DNA of 64,000 nt from Uranotaenia lowii (Eukaryota; Arthropoda; Insecta; Diptera; Culicidae), in the NCBI RefSeq assembly GCF_029784155.1, contig NC_073693.1, forward strand, positions 225,571,094 to 225,635,093, in the 5' to 3' direction. The notes beneath the pieces are model-generated. The model saw nothing but the letters and a program-made list of their open reading frames with translations, was not told the DNA's origin and did not search any database. Within the stretch, counting starts at the first letter, position 1. Each line of letters opens with the position of its first letter. The translations under genes were made by a program, and so were the position numbers. Positions 34,080-46,694 of the stretch are shown one piece after another.

Positions 34080-34104
34080 AGTACTATTCTTATTTTGCTC
34101 ACTG
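34080..34104. repeat. Right terminus of a Tc1-like element, inverse of 22999
   Basis: On the minus strand it reads CAGTGAGCAAAATAAGAATA, then GTAC. It is followed by TA at 34105-34106. It pairs with the terminus at 22999, 11.1 kb away. Confidence 0.65.
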
Positions 34105-34369
34105 TATTAATTCAAATTTCTATCTTAACTAAAAAAATGTGTCTAACACATAATTTGAATTTGAGTGCTTACTTTTTTCAAAATCAACCTTCAGGCGGTA
34201 TTTGGATCGATTCTTCATATGCTTGTTTCGATGTTTTATAACTATCGATGTTTTTGCCGGATTTTCGTTGTTTTTTTTCTGTTGTTGTGTTCGTGTAATA
34301 TGCTTAGAACAGAGGCAAAAATTGTCCTGAGATTTTTTCTCAGATTTACGGTGTTGGGTGTATTATTAA

Positions 34370-34840
34370 TGTGACACATTTCTATGAACTTAAGTGTGTG
34401 TTTGTTGTAGCCTGTTGGTAATTCAAATGTAGTTTCTATTAGTTGATCACCCAGGCGGTAAATCCTTTTACGGATTGCATTACAAGGCACGGCGAGCCAC
34501 AGCGTCCCACAGTACGCTAATCTGGATCCATGGTCGCAATTGGTCGGTTCATGACACTATGTACCCCTACTCCATGAATTCTACCTGGAGCCTCGGGCTA
34601 TAATTCTCATCCGCACCTGCAAAACTAAGCACCTCTCCTCTGACGCCTTGAGGTCCGGCCTCTACTCGTAGCTCGAGGCTCGCGTGATTTGCACGACTAT
34701 TGTGCACTCCGCCTCTGTTAGAAACCACTGCAAGGAACCAATGACCTCTCCTCTAACGACTCGAGATCTTAGCTCCGTATGAATTGGTTTGAGGACCTCT
34801 CCTCTTTGCCCGTCCGTATGCCGGATCGAGAGCAATTAAT
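34370..34840. other. Retroelement-derived GC-rich debris
   Basis: Composition rises sharply from about 34440. CCTCTCCTCT occurs three times (34633, 34747 and 34798), each followed by a CGACTCGAG-like or related block. It is probably a decayed R1-type region upstream of the R1-like piece at 35367-35890. No frame survives. Confidence 0.35.
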
Positions 34841-34846
34841 CCTGAA

Positions 34847-35440
34847 AACGCCCCTGTCACAGCACACGTCCGGAGCATTACGAAAACTACTCGGATGATT
34901 CCAGGCGAAGACGTCATCCTACATCAACTCGAGTGACTCACCCGCTGACAACGTGAAGTCACTTAACCCAACTGTATTTCGCGGTGTAAAGCCTCTACCC
35001 CCTACAAGTTCGACTGCGAAGAGGGTCAAGCCTTATCCCCGCAGCTTCCTTCGTAGGGAGCGCGTTCTACTCAGATAATCCGCAGCGGTTGAGGTATCCT
35101 ACACAACGTTCACGACGTACACAACAGCTTGACATACGCAGAAGGTAGAGTTTAATCTTTGTATGCTTTACTGCTAGGATCAGACGCACACTATTCGAAT
35201 GCCACCCGCCGAGAAGGCACTCTACTCCGACCGTGGTCCGGTCTTCCTCCTTCCTTTGGCTGGAAATTTTGAGGCAGCTTATCCTAGACTCGCGCCTGTC
35301 ACAGCACACGTCACACAGCACACGGGTCTCTAACGCTTGCGACTCAGATGAATCCCAACGGTGATGTTATCCTACCCGAATTGAGTGGCTCATCCGACGG
35401 CGACGTGAGACCACTCTACCCGACAGTACCACGTCGTCGG
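34847..35440. repeat. Decayed direct duplication in LINE-derived sequence
   Basis: CCTGTCACAGCACACGTC occurs near 34852 and 35296. Each is followed by similar blocks: GACGTCATCCTACATCAACTCGAGTGACTCACCCG against GATGTTATCCTACCCGAATT and so on to an ACGTGA...CTC...ACC segment. The period is about 440 bp. Confidence 0.5.
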
Positions 35441-35890
35441 CAAATCCCACAAGTCTCACTCCCGTGGGTAGACGCAGTCTCAGCAGTTTGTCGTAAACGA
35501 TGTTCCACAATACCGGGCCAAGAATCGATCCTTGTAGAGTCACAGCCGAGACACTCACTGTTTCCAGTCCCTCGCCGGTCATATACTGTAGTTGGCGTTT
35601 ACGGAAGTTACATTCGGCCATCCTATAGATATATACCAGAATCCTCATATGAATGAGCGACGACGCAATCGCTGCCCAATTGACGTTCTTCACGTCAAGG
35701 GTGTCTACTGAGCAAAATCGGTCTCTTCTCCTCTTATTTAGTCCGGCTATGTCTGCCCCTTTGATAACACGTAGAATGGCATCCACCGTACTGAGGCCTT
35801 TCCGAAAATCGAATTATCTTGGCATGGAATTTGGTAAATTAAGTTGGATTTCTCACCGATTCGTTTCGGGCCCATCACTCGGCTGAACAA
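35367..35890 (-). pseudogene. R1-like reverse transcriptase fragment
   Basis: The frame reads FRKGLSTVDAILRVIK, then a damaged motif A region (TLDVKNVNWAAIASSL in place of the usual DVKNAFN), QYMTGEGLETVSVSA, the motif B-like LQGSILGPVLWNIVYD, LRLPTGVRLVGFADDVVLS (motif C with FADD), then it breaks. The order and the GSILGP/FADD pairing match R1-clade LINEs common in mosquitoes. A stop near the right end and the missing N- and C-terminal parts make it a relic. Confidence 0.8.
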
Positions 35891-35899
35891 GTCTCCCAC

Positions 35900-36250
35900 T
35901 GTCATGTTTTTTTCTGCTTGTTACTCTGACTTTGGGATAATCGGCAGCTGAGCATTGGATCACGCGATCTGCTAGCAGCGATATGTATGGTCTTGAAGTT
36001 TTCAGGATGGTGGTTGTTGGCTGGAATTTGTTCGGATGGATCAGAGCGTGGAGTTTGTTGGAGGTTTGTGCTAGTTGACGGTTGGTTGTAGTCCGGGTTA
36101 TGTGTTGATGGATTGTTGTCGTGTTGATTCATTTCCTGGTAGATGTTGTGTAGTGTTCTTCATTTGGGTATGGTTGGTGAGTTGGAGGGTGAGTTGGTGG
36201 GGTTTCCATTAGGTTGTAGTAGTGGTTTGATAGTTGGTTTCAGGATTTGT
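35900..36250. other. Low-complexity GT-rich stretch
   Basis: Rich in GTTGGTTG/GGTTTG on the plus strand. On the minus strand it gives Asn/Pro/Thr/Ser-rich short frames (71-76 codons). It could be a decayed LINE ORF1 linker or a simple-sequence expansion. No motif supports a gene. Confidence 0.3.
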
Positions 36251-36254
36251 TTTT

Positions 36255-37910
36255 GTTTGGATTTTTGGACATCATCGACGTCAGATCCTGTCGAGGTGCC
36301 AATATCGAGTCTGACCACTATCTGGTGATGCTGAAGATGCGCCCAGAACTCTCCGTAGTCAACAACACACGACACCGACGCTCGCCTCGGTTAAATATCG
36401 CACGACTGAAGCAACCTGATGTCGCAACATACTAATCGCAATCACCCGAAGCACCATTGTCGGCAGAAGGCGAGTTTTAAGTAGCCGTTTTCGAGGGATA
36501 CCATCAAGACAGCCATCAACGGTGCTACGGAGAACGTCATCGGACATGTGGAACGAACTCGACGGAACGACTGGTTCGACGAGGAGTGTGGGAGAATGAT
36601 GGACGAAGAGAATGCCGCGTGAGCGGCAGTAGTGCAAAGAGGCACAAGATGTGGAAAATCACCGACAGCGGAAGAGACAGCGAGTCCGAATTTTTCAGGA
36701 GAAAAAGCGCTGCCTGGAGGAGGAGGAACTCGAGGAGCTGGAGCAGCTGCATCGTTCCCAAGAAACATGAAAATTCTATCAGAAATTCAACGTATCCCGC
36801 AAAGGCTTCGTGCCGCAAGCCGAAATGTGCCGGGATGAGGACGGGGGCATCCTGACGGACAATCGTGAGGTGATCAAAAGGTGGAAGCAGCACTTCGATG
36901 AACACTTGTACGGCACACATGCAGGAAACCAAGACGTTGGGGAAGGTACATCGAGGGCATAGCCAACGACATAGAGGAGCCACTCCCAACGATGAGCGAA
37001 GTTAAGGCAGCCATTCGCCACCTGAACAGCAACAAGTCGGCTGGGAAGGATGGCATCGCAGCTGAACTCATTAAAATGGCCGATTGCTTTCATCGGTTTG
37101 TTGGTGTGGATCTGGGACACCGAAGAGCTACCGGAGGAGTGCAAGAGGGGGTAATATACCCCATCTACAAGAAGGGCAACAAATTGGACTGGGAGAACTA
37201 CCGAACGATCACCGTCTTTAATGCCGTCTACAAAGTGCTGTCCCGAATCTTACTCCGTCGCTTAACGCCGCAAGCAAACAGATTCGTGGGAAGTCATCAG
37301 GCCGGCTTAATGGAGGGACAGTCTACGACGGACCAGATCTTCACACTTCGCAAATCCTCCAAAAATGCCGTGATCACCAAGTCCCTACGCACCATCTATT
37401 CATCGACTTAAAAGTCGCATATGACACGATCGACCGTGACGAGCTATGGAAAATCATGGACGAGAACGGCTTTTCCGGGAAGCTGACCAGACTGACTAAG
37501 GCAAACGATGGATGCAACGCAGTGCTGAGAAGACTTAGCCCTCGCACGACATGACGCTCATTTGACTGATTGTTCTCTACTGGCATGAGAACCATCTTTT
37601 GTGGCGTGCAGGAGAACGTAGTGTGGAGGCGAAGGATGAACCACGAGTTCGCGCGACTCTACGGCGAACCCAGAATCCAGAAGGTGGTGAAAGCTGGACG
37701 AATAGGCTGAGCAGGACATGTTGCGAGAATGCCGGAAGAGTGTCCTGGAAAACAGGTGTTCGCAACGAATTCGGTAGGAACGAGATGAAAAGAGGCGAAC
37801 AAACGAGGTGGTTAGACCAAGTAGAGCTTGATCTGACGAATTTGGGAAGCCCGAGAAGTTAGAGAACGGTTTCCATGAACCTAGTGAATTCGAGGAATAT
37901 TGTTCATCAG
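36255..37910 (+). pseudogene. RTE-like LINE relic, internally deleted and frameshifted
   Basis: Pieces appear in order across frames: DVRSCRGANIESDHYLV (end of the endonuclease), a charged linker (RRKSAAWRR, RIPQRLRAASR), SEVKAAIRHLNSNKSAGKDGIAAELIKMA, GVIYPIYKKGNKLDWENYRTITVFNAVYKVLSRILLRRL, FVGSHQAGLMEGQSTTDQIFTLR, and in another frame LFIDLKVAYDTIDRDELW (motif A). The segment with motifs B and C is deleted near 37550-37600. Then come RRMNHEFARLYGEP, GRIRWAGHVARMP and WLDQVELDL from the C-terminal end. It is clearly a different family from the intact LINE at 16003 and much older. Confidence 0.75.
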
Positions 37911-40000
37911 GTTATTTCATTAGGCGGAACACCATGTAGATAAAAATTAACTCTTTATTCTCCTTCCCCAAACCATCACAGCTTAATATTTTTTTTTTAT
38001 TTCTCGGCTGCTTTCTGTTCTCAAAAATTTAACTGTTGAACATTATGTATGAAACTCATCTAGCCGATTAATTACTGATCTAAAAGAAGCAATTTCATCT
38101 TCACATGATTGGATTAACATATATTTTCATTTCCTACGTTTTAACCGAGTTTCAAAAAGTGTTGTCCACGAATTGAAACATAGTGTGGAAATTCTGATTC
38201 CCTTTTCCGGAAAACTGCATCCGGATGTATTTTTCCCCAGCGAACATTGTGTAGCAGCAATAAAGAGAAACCCAACATATCTGTATAGTAACTTACAGCA
38301 TCGTCCTACTGCTAGCATAACTATGTACCTATCCGACTGCTGCAGTAGAACCCATCAAATTAGATTGGATCGCGTGAATTGGAATCTCTCTGAGGGAGTA
38401 ATTTGGTGTTTGTTGTCGGTAGTGAGCCCGGTTTAACCCCGTGCTTTCCCAAAACATGCATAGTTGAAATCACTCTCCCGTATTCGGGACTAGCGATTTT
38501 GGAGGGGTGAAAGCTGGTGGGAGAATAAAGCATCAAACTAGGACATTCAACGCATCGCTCGCTTGACCAGGTTATTAAGTTCGATTCCTCCTCGTCTCAT
38601 CAACCGAGGCAAAAGGCAAAATACGGAATCCTCAATCAGTCGTGAAGCAATGCAATAACAACTGTTCGGTCTCATTTCAATGAGCACCCCCGCTTCGCAT
38701 CGTATCATCATACACATAGCACCCACCAGCTATAATTCATTATCAATTAGCATTCACTGGGAGAATCATTTACATATGTTGTGTTGCATGTTGTTTGTTG
38801 ATTCCGGATATGAAAGCAGTTCTTCCTCAATGCATGGACTGGACAACCATTGGTGAACCCCCCGCACGTTTCGGATCAATGAAAACCATTCGAAGGCAGC
38901 AAGTTGCTGCTGCTGAAAACAGTGAAAACTGGCCGAATGTTTTTCGAGTCCTGTGAGATTATTGCCACTAGTGTGGGTGACGCTGGACAGATCATAGAGT
39001 AGGATAGACCAGAACGTCTTTCGAGATTTATTTCTAAAAAATGATTTGCAAAATTTTGTGCAACGTTTTCAGGGTCGACGACGACAGTTGGAATTTTTTT
39101 TTTCAAATGTTTTGAGAACTTGCAATGAATTTAAAAAAAGCCATTCAATTCAGCAAGCCAACTCTAACCACAATACCCATCATAAGACATTTAGAAGCCC
39201 ATTCAAAACCAGTAAACAAACCTCGAAAAGCCCGAGAGTTTTTGGATAATTGATCTGTGGGACCGTTTCGAATGCCACAAACCACCATGGTCGATTCGGG
39301 TGGGTTTCCGAACTGGGATTTGGGAAAACTGAGCTTTCAATGAACCTCCCAACTAGCTGATCTGGTTTCCAGCTAGGCTGTTACCAAATTTATTTTCAAA
39401 GGAAAATGTTTCTAATTGATAAACTAAAATTATTGTAGTTTGGTTTAAAATTCAGAATACAATATAAACCAAACTTTGATTTGCCTTATCAAACAGAGAA
39501 GCTCCTTCAAAATATGTTTATTTTCTCCTTGGATAAAAAGAAGCACGCATTTCAATTCAACAGTTCACAAAAATATGTTTCTTTATAGTCTCTCCGATGC
39601 ATTGTTCATGGGGTTCAATATTTATTTAAAGCAAATGGGATGAAGCTATTCTAAATAAGTGGGGGAGTGCTGATTTTTGCCCCCATTTGCTTGCGTTGGA
39701 ATTGAATGGTACAGGAAAAAGAAAGAATGAAAAAAAAAAACGGGTACAAGAAGAAAGCAAGGAAACACACCATTCAGCGACAAATGTCGCTAAATTTTTA
39801 ATGCAATTTTCTCGAGCGAATCGCCATTTCACCGTTCGTCTTTGCCCACCACTGTGACGGCACGGAAAATCTGGATAAAGAAAAAAGGATATGTGATTGA
39901 AATATCGTGGAAATTATGAAAAAAACATAAATCATTTTTTAAGGAAGATAAAAAAGAAGATAAAATAATCAATTGCAAGATTTTATTTAACATCGTGTTT
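37911..40000. other. Mixed AT-rich and more balanced DNA, no gene seen
   Basis: 38160-38880 is less AT-rich and shows no repeat signature, so it could be single-copy host DNA. A GTTGCTGCTGCTG block lies near 38902. The remainder is AT-rich. No frame above 87 codons and no recognised motif. Confidence 0.35.
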
Positions 40001-42013
40001 AAAAATAAATATATTTAAAAAAAACGAAATAAACTTTAAAAAATCTCATCGAGGAAAAATTGCTACAAAAATGGAAGATTTAAATGCTTAACCACGCATA
40101 CGATAAAGGATTGTTTCAAATGAGAAATTCTATTACCTTACATGAAATATAATTGAATCTCCAAAATAAATAACGCCTTTACGAAGTTTCAAAAAATCAA
40201 AAAAATTGCATTTTCAATCTAGCGTATTGAAAGAATACCAGCAAGATTGCTTGAATCATAGAAAAAACTTTCAGTTTCGCAGTTTATTTATTTAAATTTT
40301 TATTCTGTATCACAAGACGTTGAGCTTCCAGACACTGATCATTTTTTAAAAATTTTGTTGAAATACATCGCTTTTAGACTCAAAATTCAACTTTTTTTTT
40401 TACTTTCTGGAAGGCCTAAAATCTGTTGATCCAAAAAATACGGTAGGAAATTCTAAAAATTGAAGAAATCTGCAAACTTCTCGACTCCGTTCGAACATAG
40501 ATTACAATCATTTTCTTGTTTTCTTAAAGCTCATCAAATATAAAATATACTACATTGTGAGGGAAATGTGTTGTTTGCCATTAGCGAAAAATATATAAAA
40601 TATTTTTTATCTTATTACCTTATTCACTCTAATGATATTTTTTTAATTAAGAATAAGGTCGCCAAAACTTTTCCAGCAGGTATCGAGGCCGGAAAAATTC
40701 AGGTTATTTTATAACCTAGCAAAATCTGGGCGTTTGATTTCAAAGTTGTCGATCAAAAGTCCGGGCAATGTCTAGGAAAATTTGGTCAAAAACTTGGAAT
40801 TTATCAACAAAAATCACGATAAATAACTTGGAAATAAAATGATTTCATCACAACGTATCAACAGCTTTTTATCGTAATTTATTCTTCCAAAAAACTGTTC
40901 ATGATTAATTTTTAAAACTACCTCAGAAAATTTCGTTTTGGACGCTAAAACAAACAAAAAGCTACAACAGAACTTGTCTTCCTTTGTTTGATAAGTCAGA
41001 TAAAGTGAATCAATTAGGGAAAAAACAGACTGTCTTGGTGAAATCTGGTCAACCTGGCCAGACCGGACTTTTCCCAAATTTTGTATTGAATAACCGGGCA
41101 TGCTCTGATAAAACCGGTAATCTGGCAAGCTTAATTAAGAAGTTGAGAAGCTGGCGAATACAAAATTCATAATAATTTGATCGTGATGAATTTAGGTCTC
41201 TCTACATTTTATTACCTTGCTTCATATTTGGAAATTAAGAGTAAATAAATGGTCAACAAATTCAATATCATAAATTTGAGCAACTCAGCATTAGTTTTTT
41301 GTTGAAATTCGGCCTTTGAAATTGAAAGTTACAGCTGTTTACGTTTGTTCGACCGATAGTCTTTTTTCGAACTTCGGCATTTGATTGTTGTAAGTTATAA
41401 ACTACAAATTATGTTTTAAACATACAAAGCAACTGGCAATGAGTAAAATATATTGTCTTATGAAACTTTAAAATAATAAGTTCCTGAAATTTTCAAACAA
41501 TAATTTTTCAATACCCTACGTGCAAAACTTGCCGAAGGTTTAATCAACTAATCGAAAATGTAGTCTCTGATTAGAGCTATCAAATGTAAAATTTAATTTC
41601 TCAACTTTTCTCAACTCTTTAACCAACCAAAAATTTCTGGTTTATAAAAAATCATGTTGGTTTAAACGCACTTAAAATGTATTCAATTTTATTTTGATCG
41701 CTTGATATGTGCATCATTGAAAACAGAAAAAATGCCTCTCATGACAATTGGAAAAAAACATTTTAATTTCAGACTTGAAATCTAAAATAAAAAAAATCTG
41801 AATTATTCAATTCAAATTCCATTTAGATATAGATTTTAAGCTCGAGAGTAAAATTTAAGAATTTAATTCAGAACCAAAATTAATAAACTCATATTAAAAT
41901 CCGAATTTTAAATCAAGTTTTAGGCATCAAATAAGAAATTTAATTTTTACTAAAAATTGGGACTCAAAGTTACAACCTGAGCCAGAGGAGGAATTGCTAA
42001 TTCTTTATTTATA
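40001..42013. other. AT-rich DNA, no gene seen
   Basis: A more balanced patch at 40660-41120 (containing CTGGTCAACCTGGCCAGACC near 41046) looks like a fragment of an old repeat. Nothing else was recognised. Confidence 0.3.
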
Positions 42014-42795
42014 ACTAGCTGATCCCGTTTCGTTTTTGTCTGTTAATATTTAATGAGGAGCTAGTGTTTGAATGATATTTGGGATGCATTTCTCAACTAT
42101 TTCATAAAATACCCTTATAATTGTCAATCTGAAATTCAAAATCAACATGCCCTCTAGCCTAAAATTTTCAACACCTATCAAGCTTTCTCCTATTGGCGCA
42201 CTAATGCCTGTCTATCCACCTTTCTTTCAAATTCTATAAAATAAAATTCTCTCTAGTTTTCATTCCGCCGCACACGCCATTAAAATTATAATCAAATTCA
42301 AAATAAGAACACCCATCAATAAGAACATTGCAAAAAAAAAAACAATCAACAGTTGATATGAATCAGGATCAAAAAATCCCTTTTGTAAAACACTCATGTT
42401 TGCATTTGTGTCGGTACGATGTATAGTAAAGAAATTAGGATTACAAAAACATCGTCCTTTTTATGACGTCTGTTACAAATTTTGAAATCAGAAGTCGATT
42501 TTTTTTATGTACGTGATTTTCATCCTCTGGGATGATTCACCCTTGAGGAATCGATTTCTCGTCCTGCAAAACACTCGTGTATGAATTTTAGTTTCAATCC
42601 TATGCATATAACGTCAATATTGCTTAAACGGTTTTTGAGATGTATGGACGACCCCCTTCTTAAGGGGTCATCCGAAAACCTGAGAAAGTTTTTCATCATA
42701 TCTGGTTCTTATACGCACTCACGCGAAATTTCAGCTCTCTAGCTTTTAAGATGCCTGAGCCTATAGAGGACGAATAAACAAACCCACAGAAATTG
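42014..42795 (-). mobile_element. Helitron-like element, 3' end present, 5' truncated
   Basis: On the minus strand it ends ACGAAACGGGATCAGCTAGT, closely matching the 3' end of the element at 31968-33449. It shares the 5'-proximal block TAGGCTCAG..TTAA..GCTAGAGAGCTGAAATTT with that copy. The TCTATAT start is absent at the right. No coding capacity. Confidence 0.6.
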
Positions 42796-43587
42796 CATGC
42801 AAGATTCAAATGATCATTTCAATTACACACCATGAAATGTGCAAAAATTTAATTTTTTCTGAGGATTTCAATTTTGAATTGAGGATGTCATTCTTATCAG
42901 ATCCAATATTTAACACATTTTTTGTGTGAGTTCTTTAAAATGTGATATATCTCATGTACATGTAAAATCATGTAGATATTCGGGATGAAGTTTAAAGGTC
43001 CAAAATACAGAATTATTAATCATTTAAAAAAATCAGATATGGATCCAAAGATAACAATCTCTAAAAATTCGGTAAAATTATGTAACTTAATCGAAATCTC
43101 AGCTATTTGAATCTCTTTGTCAAACCGGGAAGAAGATAATATTAACAACATAGAAATATTCTTGTTAAGAAAGTCACTCAAAATTCAACAAATTAACTAT
43201 AACAACGTTTTTATGTAAAAAATCGTTTTAAAATGTTAAATTTGAAAACAATACTCTGAAATGAGGATAATTACTTTAGCAGATGATAATTTTTAAATAG
43301 AAGTATCTCAGAATCAATAATATAGAACTTCAGTTAAATTAGAAAAAAAAACTATTCGAATCTTAAGTCAAAGACTGAAACTGGGATAGCAATGCAAAAG
43401 AAAAACGCAGTTAAGCAAGCATTTCGGTTTACCAGGTTTTAATAGTTTCACTCCCAGAACAGCAAAGCTTTCTTCGTAATTTTATTTCTTTTCAAAACTT
43501 CAATAATACTACAAACATTACATTAATTCATACATTTATTCAGACATTCCAAATTTTGACACCATTTTGTTGCCTATCAGAAGTACT
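42796..43587. other. AT-rich DNA, no gene seen
   Basis: Nothing recognised. It ends at the target duplication of the hAT-like element. Confidence 0.3.
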
Positions 43588-43595
43588 ATCAGACC

Positions 43596-45857
43596 CAGGC
43601 CCGTGCGAAGGACCCGTCCATGGGGGGGTTTTCAAAATTCAAATTTAGCTTAAAATAATAACAATACAAAAAAAAAAACGATAAACAAGGAAATGAATTT
43701 CTACATCATTTTCTTACTCATGAATATCACACAAACTCAAAAAAATAAGTTTCATTGATAAAATAAATCAAAATTCCCAAACAAATCACAATAACAGTTT
43801 CAAATCAATGATATTTTCGATTAGTCATTGAAAAGTTTTTGATCATTGAATTTGATTTTTGATAATGATGAGCCTTATCCTGAACTAAAAAATCTGGATA
43901 CTAAAATAAACGTCAGATCAAAAGAAATTTAACCACGATAAATTGTTAGTAAAATGATGAAAGTTGTTATTTGTTGTTCATCTTAAATGACATTTCTTTT
44001 CTTCATTTTCAACTGAAGGGTTGATTGAAAAATTATTTAGAATTTATAAAAAAATAATCGCGATGTGAAATGTGAACTTTTGATGAGGAAAAAATTTTAA
44101 GGTTTGTGTTTTAAGAATACAAAAACTCTGGATTGAAAATCATAGACAAACTTACCAAAAAAAAAAATCAAAAACTCGAATAGCTCAACTTTGAAGTTCG
44201 GTCAATTTATTTTTAAATTAAAAATAAAAGTACTATAAAAAACAAAAATTCGGTAAATTCATTGAATAATTCAAACAAACTATGAAAATTAAAAAGAAAA
44301 GTTTTTAAACATTTCAGAAGATTTTTTTCAATTAACACGCCTTACCATTAAAATAACTTATTTTATTTTTAAAGTTTAATTGATAAATCAAAAGAACAAC
44401 CTTTTAGTGCTTATGTTTTTAATGGTTGATTTGGTAGATTTCAGCGTCTTGAACTGGAATCTTTTGTCAAATTTGAACTAGGTATTACATTTAGTTTTGA
44501 TTAATTGGAATTTTAAAATGTGTCAGTTTTAGGTGAAATCAATCATTGGTAACTGATTAACTATCAAATCTATATTTTAGAAGAAATCTGATTCTAATTT
44601 CGTTATTACTTCATTCAATTAAGGAATAATATTTTAATGATGATGATGATGATGTATGATCTAAAAAAGTAAAATAAGACAGTTTTTAAAAATTTGGAAA
44701 AATATAATTACAAGTATTTTTGACATTACTGCAGAAAGTTAAAAAAAACTTGATTTCATTTGCAATTTTTTTGGAACCTGCAAAACGATTAGATTTATGC
44801 TTTAGAAAGAATCTGAATTTCAATAAAGTTTCAAGCTAATTTATAAAATCGTTTGGTGAGGAAAAGTAAACAAATAGAAAACTTCTATAATTTTTTTCAG
44901 CCGAACTCAAAATTATTTGAAGTCTTGGGAAAGTTGATAATTGATTGAAAATTTTAATTTTAAAATGTTATGTTTTTGTTTTCAAGTTTAAAAAAAAAAA
45001 GCGCAGAACACCCTTAAATAATTTTAACTTATTTTAAAAGTTTTTTTTAATAACAAAAGCTGCTAGAAAAATTCATATTTAGATTCAGGGCACCCAAATT
45101 AATAAAAATTACGTTTTAAATTCATTCCTGATCTCAAAATATAAATTTTGTGACCATGTGTAATAAATCTTAACCTTTTCAAATTTGATGTTGAGTATTT
45201 AGAAAAACAAGAAACACAAAATAAAATTGAGATTTATTGGGTATATATCAGAGATTCAAATGGGTTTCTTGAAGAATATTTCATATCAGCATAATATTTT
45301 CAATGACATAAATGATCTTTTTTAATCAAATTTTTTTGTTATAGGGAAAAGAGTTAAGATTTAAGATTTTTTTTTTGCTAATTCTTTTCACCATCGTGAG
45401 AGGTTAACGCCTGTTAATTAGTTTCCAACTTGTTGATGTATAAAATTAGTATTCGATGAATTGATTTTGAAGTTAAAATTATCCGTTTCAAAATTGGTTC
45501 TTTTTTAGTTACACTTCTTAATAAAATCCCATAATAAACACGAGGTAGGGTTTTTGTATGTCTAATTTAGAAATTCAATACAAAAGTTGAATTGAATTGC
45601 AATTCAAAATTAACAATCAAAAAATAATTTAATTTGTGAACGACATATAGTGTCGTAGGATGAAATGTCTCAATCCTAGGGTGATATAATATTAAATTCC
45701 GCCGGAGGCTAGCCAAATTTCTGACTTGCCTGTTAACACTTATTTTTAAACACCTTTTAAGGTTAAGTAATATTCCAAAAATTTTACTTGGAAAAAATCT
45801 TCTTGGGGTGGGTTAAACCCTTAAACCCCCCCCCCCCCCCCCGTTCGCACGGCCTTG
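43596..45857 (+). mobile_element. hAT-like non-autonomous element with 8-bp target duplication
   Basis: Starts CAGGCCCGTGCGAAGG and ends TTCGCACGGCCTTG, imperfect inverted repeats of about 14 bp. ATCAGACC is present at both sides (43588-43595 and 45858-45865). An 8-bp duplication and CA-initial TIRs fit the hAT superfamily. It is 2262 bp, AT-rich, with a C homopolymer near 45825-45842 and a GAT triplet run near 44637-44657. There is no transposase frame. It is related to the truncated copy at 9110-11271. Confidence 0.8.
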
Positions 45858-45865
45858 ATCAGACC

Positions 45866-46035
45866 TTTTTTGTGAAAATTTAAAATTTACGCGTTTTTGA
45901 GATATTTGCGATGCAAAGGAAGAAGAAAAAATAATTTTGCAAAGTTCTCTTCAAAATCCTTCAATATTAAATACACCCATAGAAGAGGTTGCAAAAATCC
46001 AATGCCTATTTAGCACATCTCTGTGCCGATAATGC
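45866..46035. other. Short unique-looking spacer
   Basis: Nothing recognised. Confidence 0.3.
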
Positions 46036-46039
46036 GCTG

Positions 46040-46312
46040 AAATGTGCACTGTGCCGAAGATGATATGTTTGAAAAACCGTAACTGGCATAAGGACTCGGC
46101 TCCCAACTAAAATGATGCATGACCACTACATTCAAGCGAAACAAGAAAAACATTTTATGGGATTTCGTTCCTATTGGATAATTCATCCCAGAAACAAGAA
46201 AATAAAAATATAAACCACAGCGCCCGTAGGGAGAATCGATCTCAAATCACCAACCATATGACCTTGTCAGACCGACATCTTAACCAGTGTACTATTTGAG
46301 CTTCATGCAGGA
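46040..46312 (-). mobile_element. tRNA-related SINE-like sequence
   Basis: On the minus strand TAGTACACTGGTTAAGATGTC fits an A box and GAGATCGATTCTCCC a B box, about 35 bases apart, as in a tRNA-derived pol III promoter. A 150-bp body follows, ending near GAGTCCTTATGCCAG. No tail or target duplication was identified, so the limits are approximate. Confidence 0.5.
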
Positions 46313-46499
46313 AGAAGGATATTTGTCATAGGCATTCTGTCACCGATCAATCACAAAAGAAACGCACGACAGTGGCTTCCCGGCGTTTGGCCTCCTTTCA
46401 AGGTATTCATTTGTCTTGCGATGGAAACGGGAAAGGGAACGGGAGTGAAGGAAACGGGAAACCCATTGAATGAGAACTGTGCTTTGCTGACTGCCTGCT

Positions 46500-46688
46500 A
46501 TTACATACACACGCTACATATACACAGCTGCTAAAGCCGGGCAGCTTGGCCGGTGCTTGTTTGCCGGTAAATTGAAGGAATATATTCTTGTTGCTTTTGC
46601 TACATACACACGCACAACTTAGCCGTGGTTGTTTGCCGGCGGATTGAATCGAAGGAATATTTTTGTTGTTGCTTTTGCTACACACGTA
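46500..46688 (-). repeat. Minisatellite, left part (~80-95 bp units)
   Basis: Units contain GTTGCTTTTGCTACATACACACGCACA, a GGCCGTGGTTGTTTGCCGG block and TTGAATCGAAGGAATAT. The same units continue at 48054-48245, showing one array interrupted by the palindrome. On the minus strand the units keep an open frame encoding repeated CVCSKSNNKNI-like peptides, probably a by-product of the repeat. Confidence 0.7.
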
Positions 46689-46694
46689 CAGTGC

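Noticed and set aside
35348..35656. 102-codon plus-strand frame
   Set aside because: Antisense to the R1-like reverse transcriptase relic; no motif.
45824..45842. C homopolymer as a biological signal
   Set aside because: It sits in the GC-rich end of the hAT element and is probably slippage or an assembly-sensitive run.
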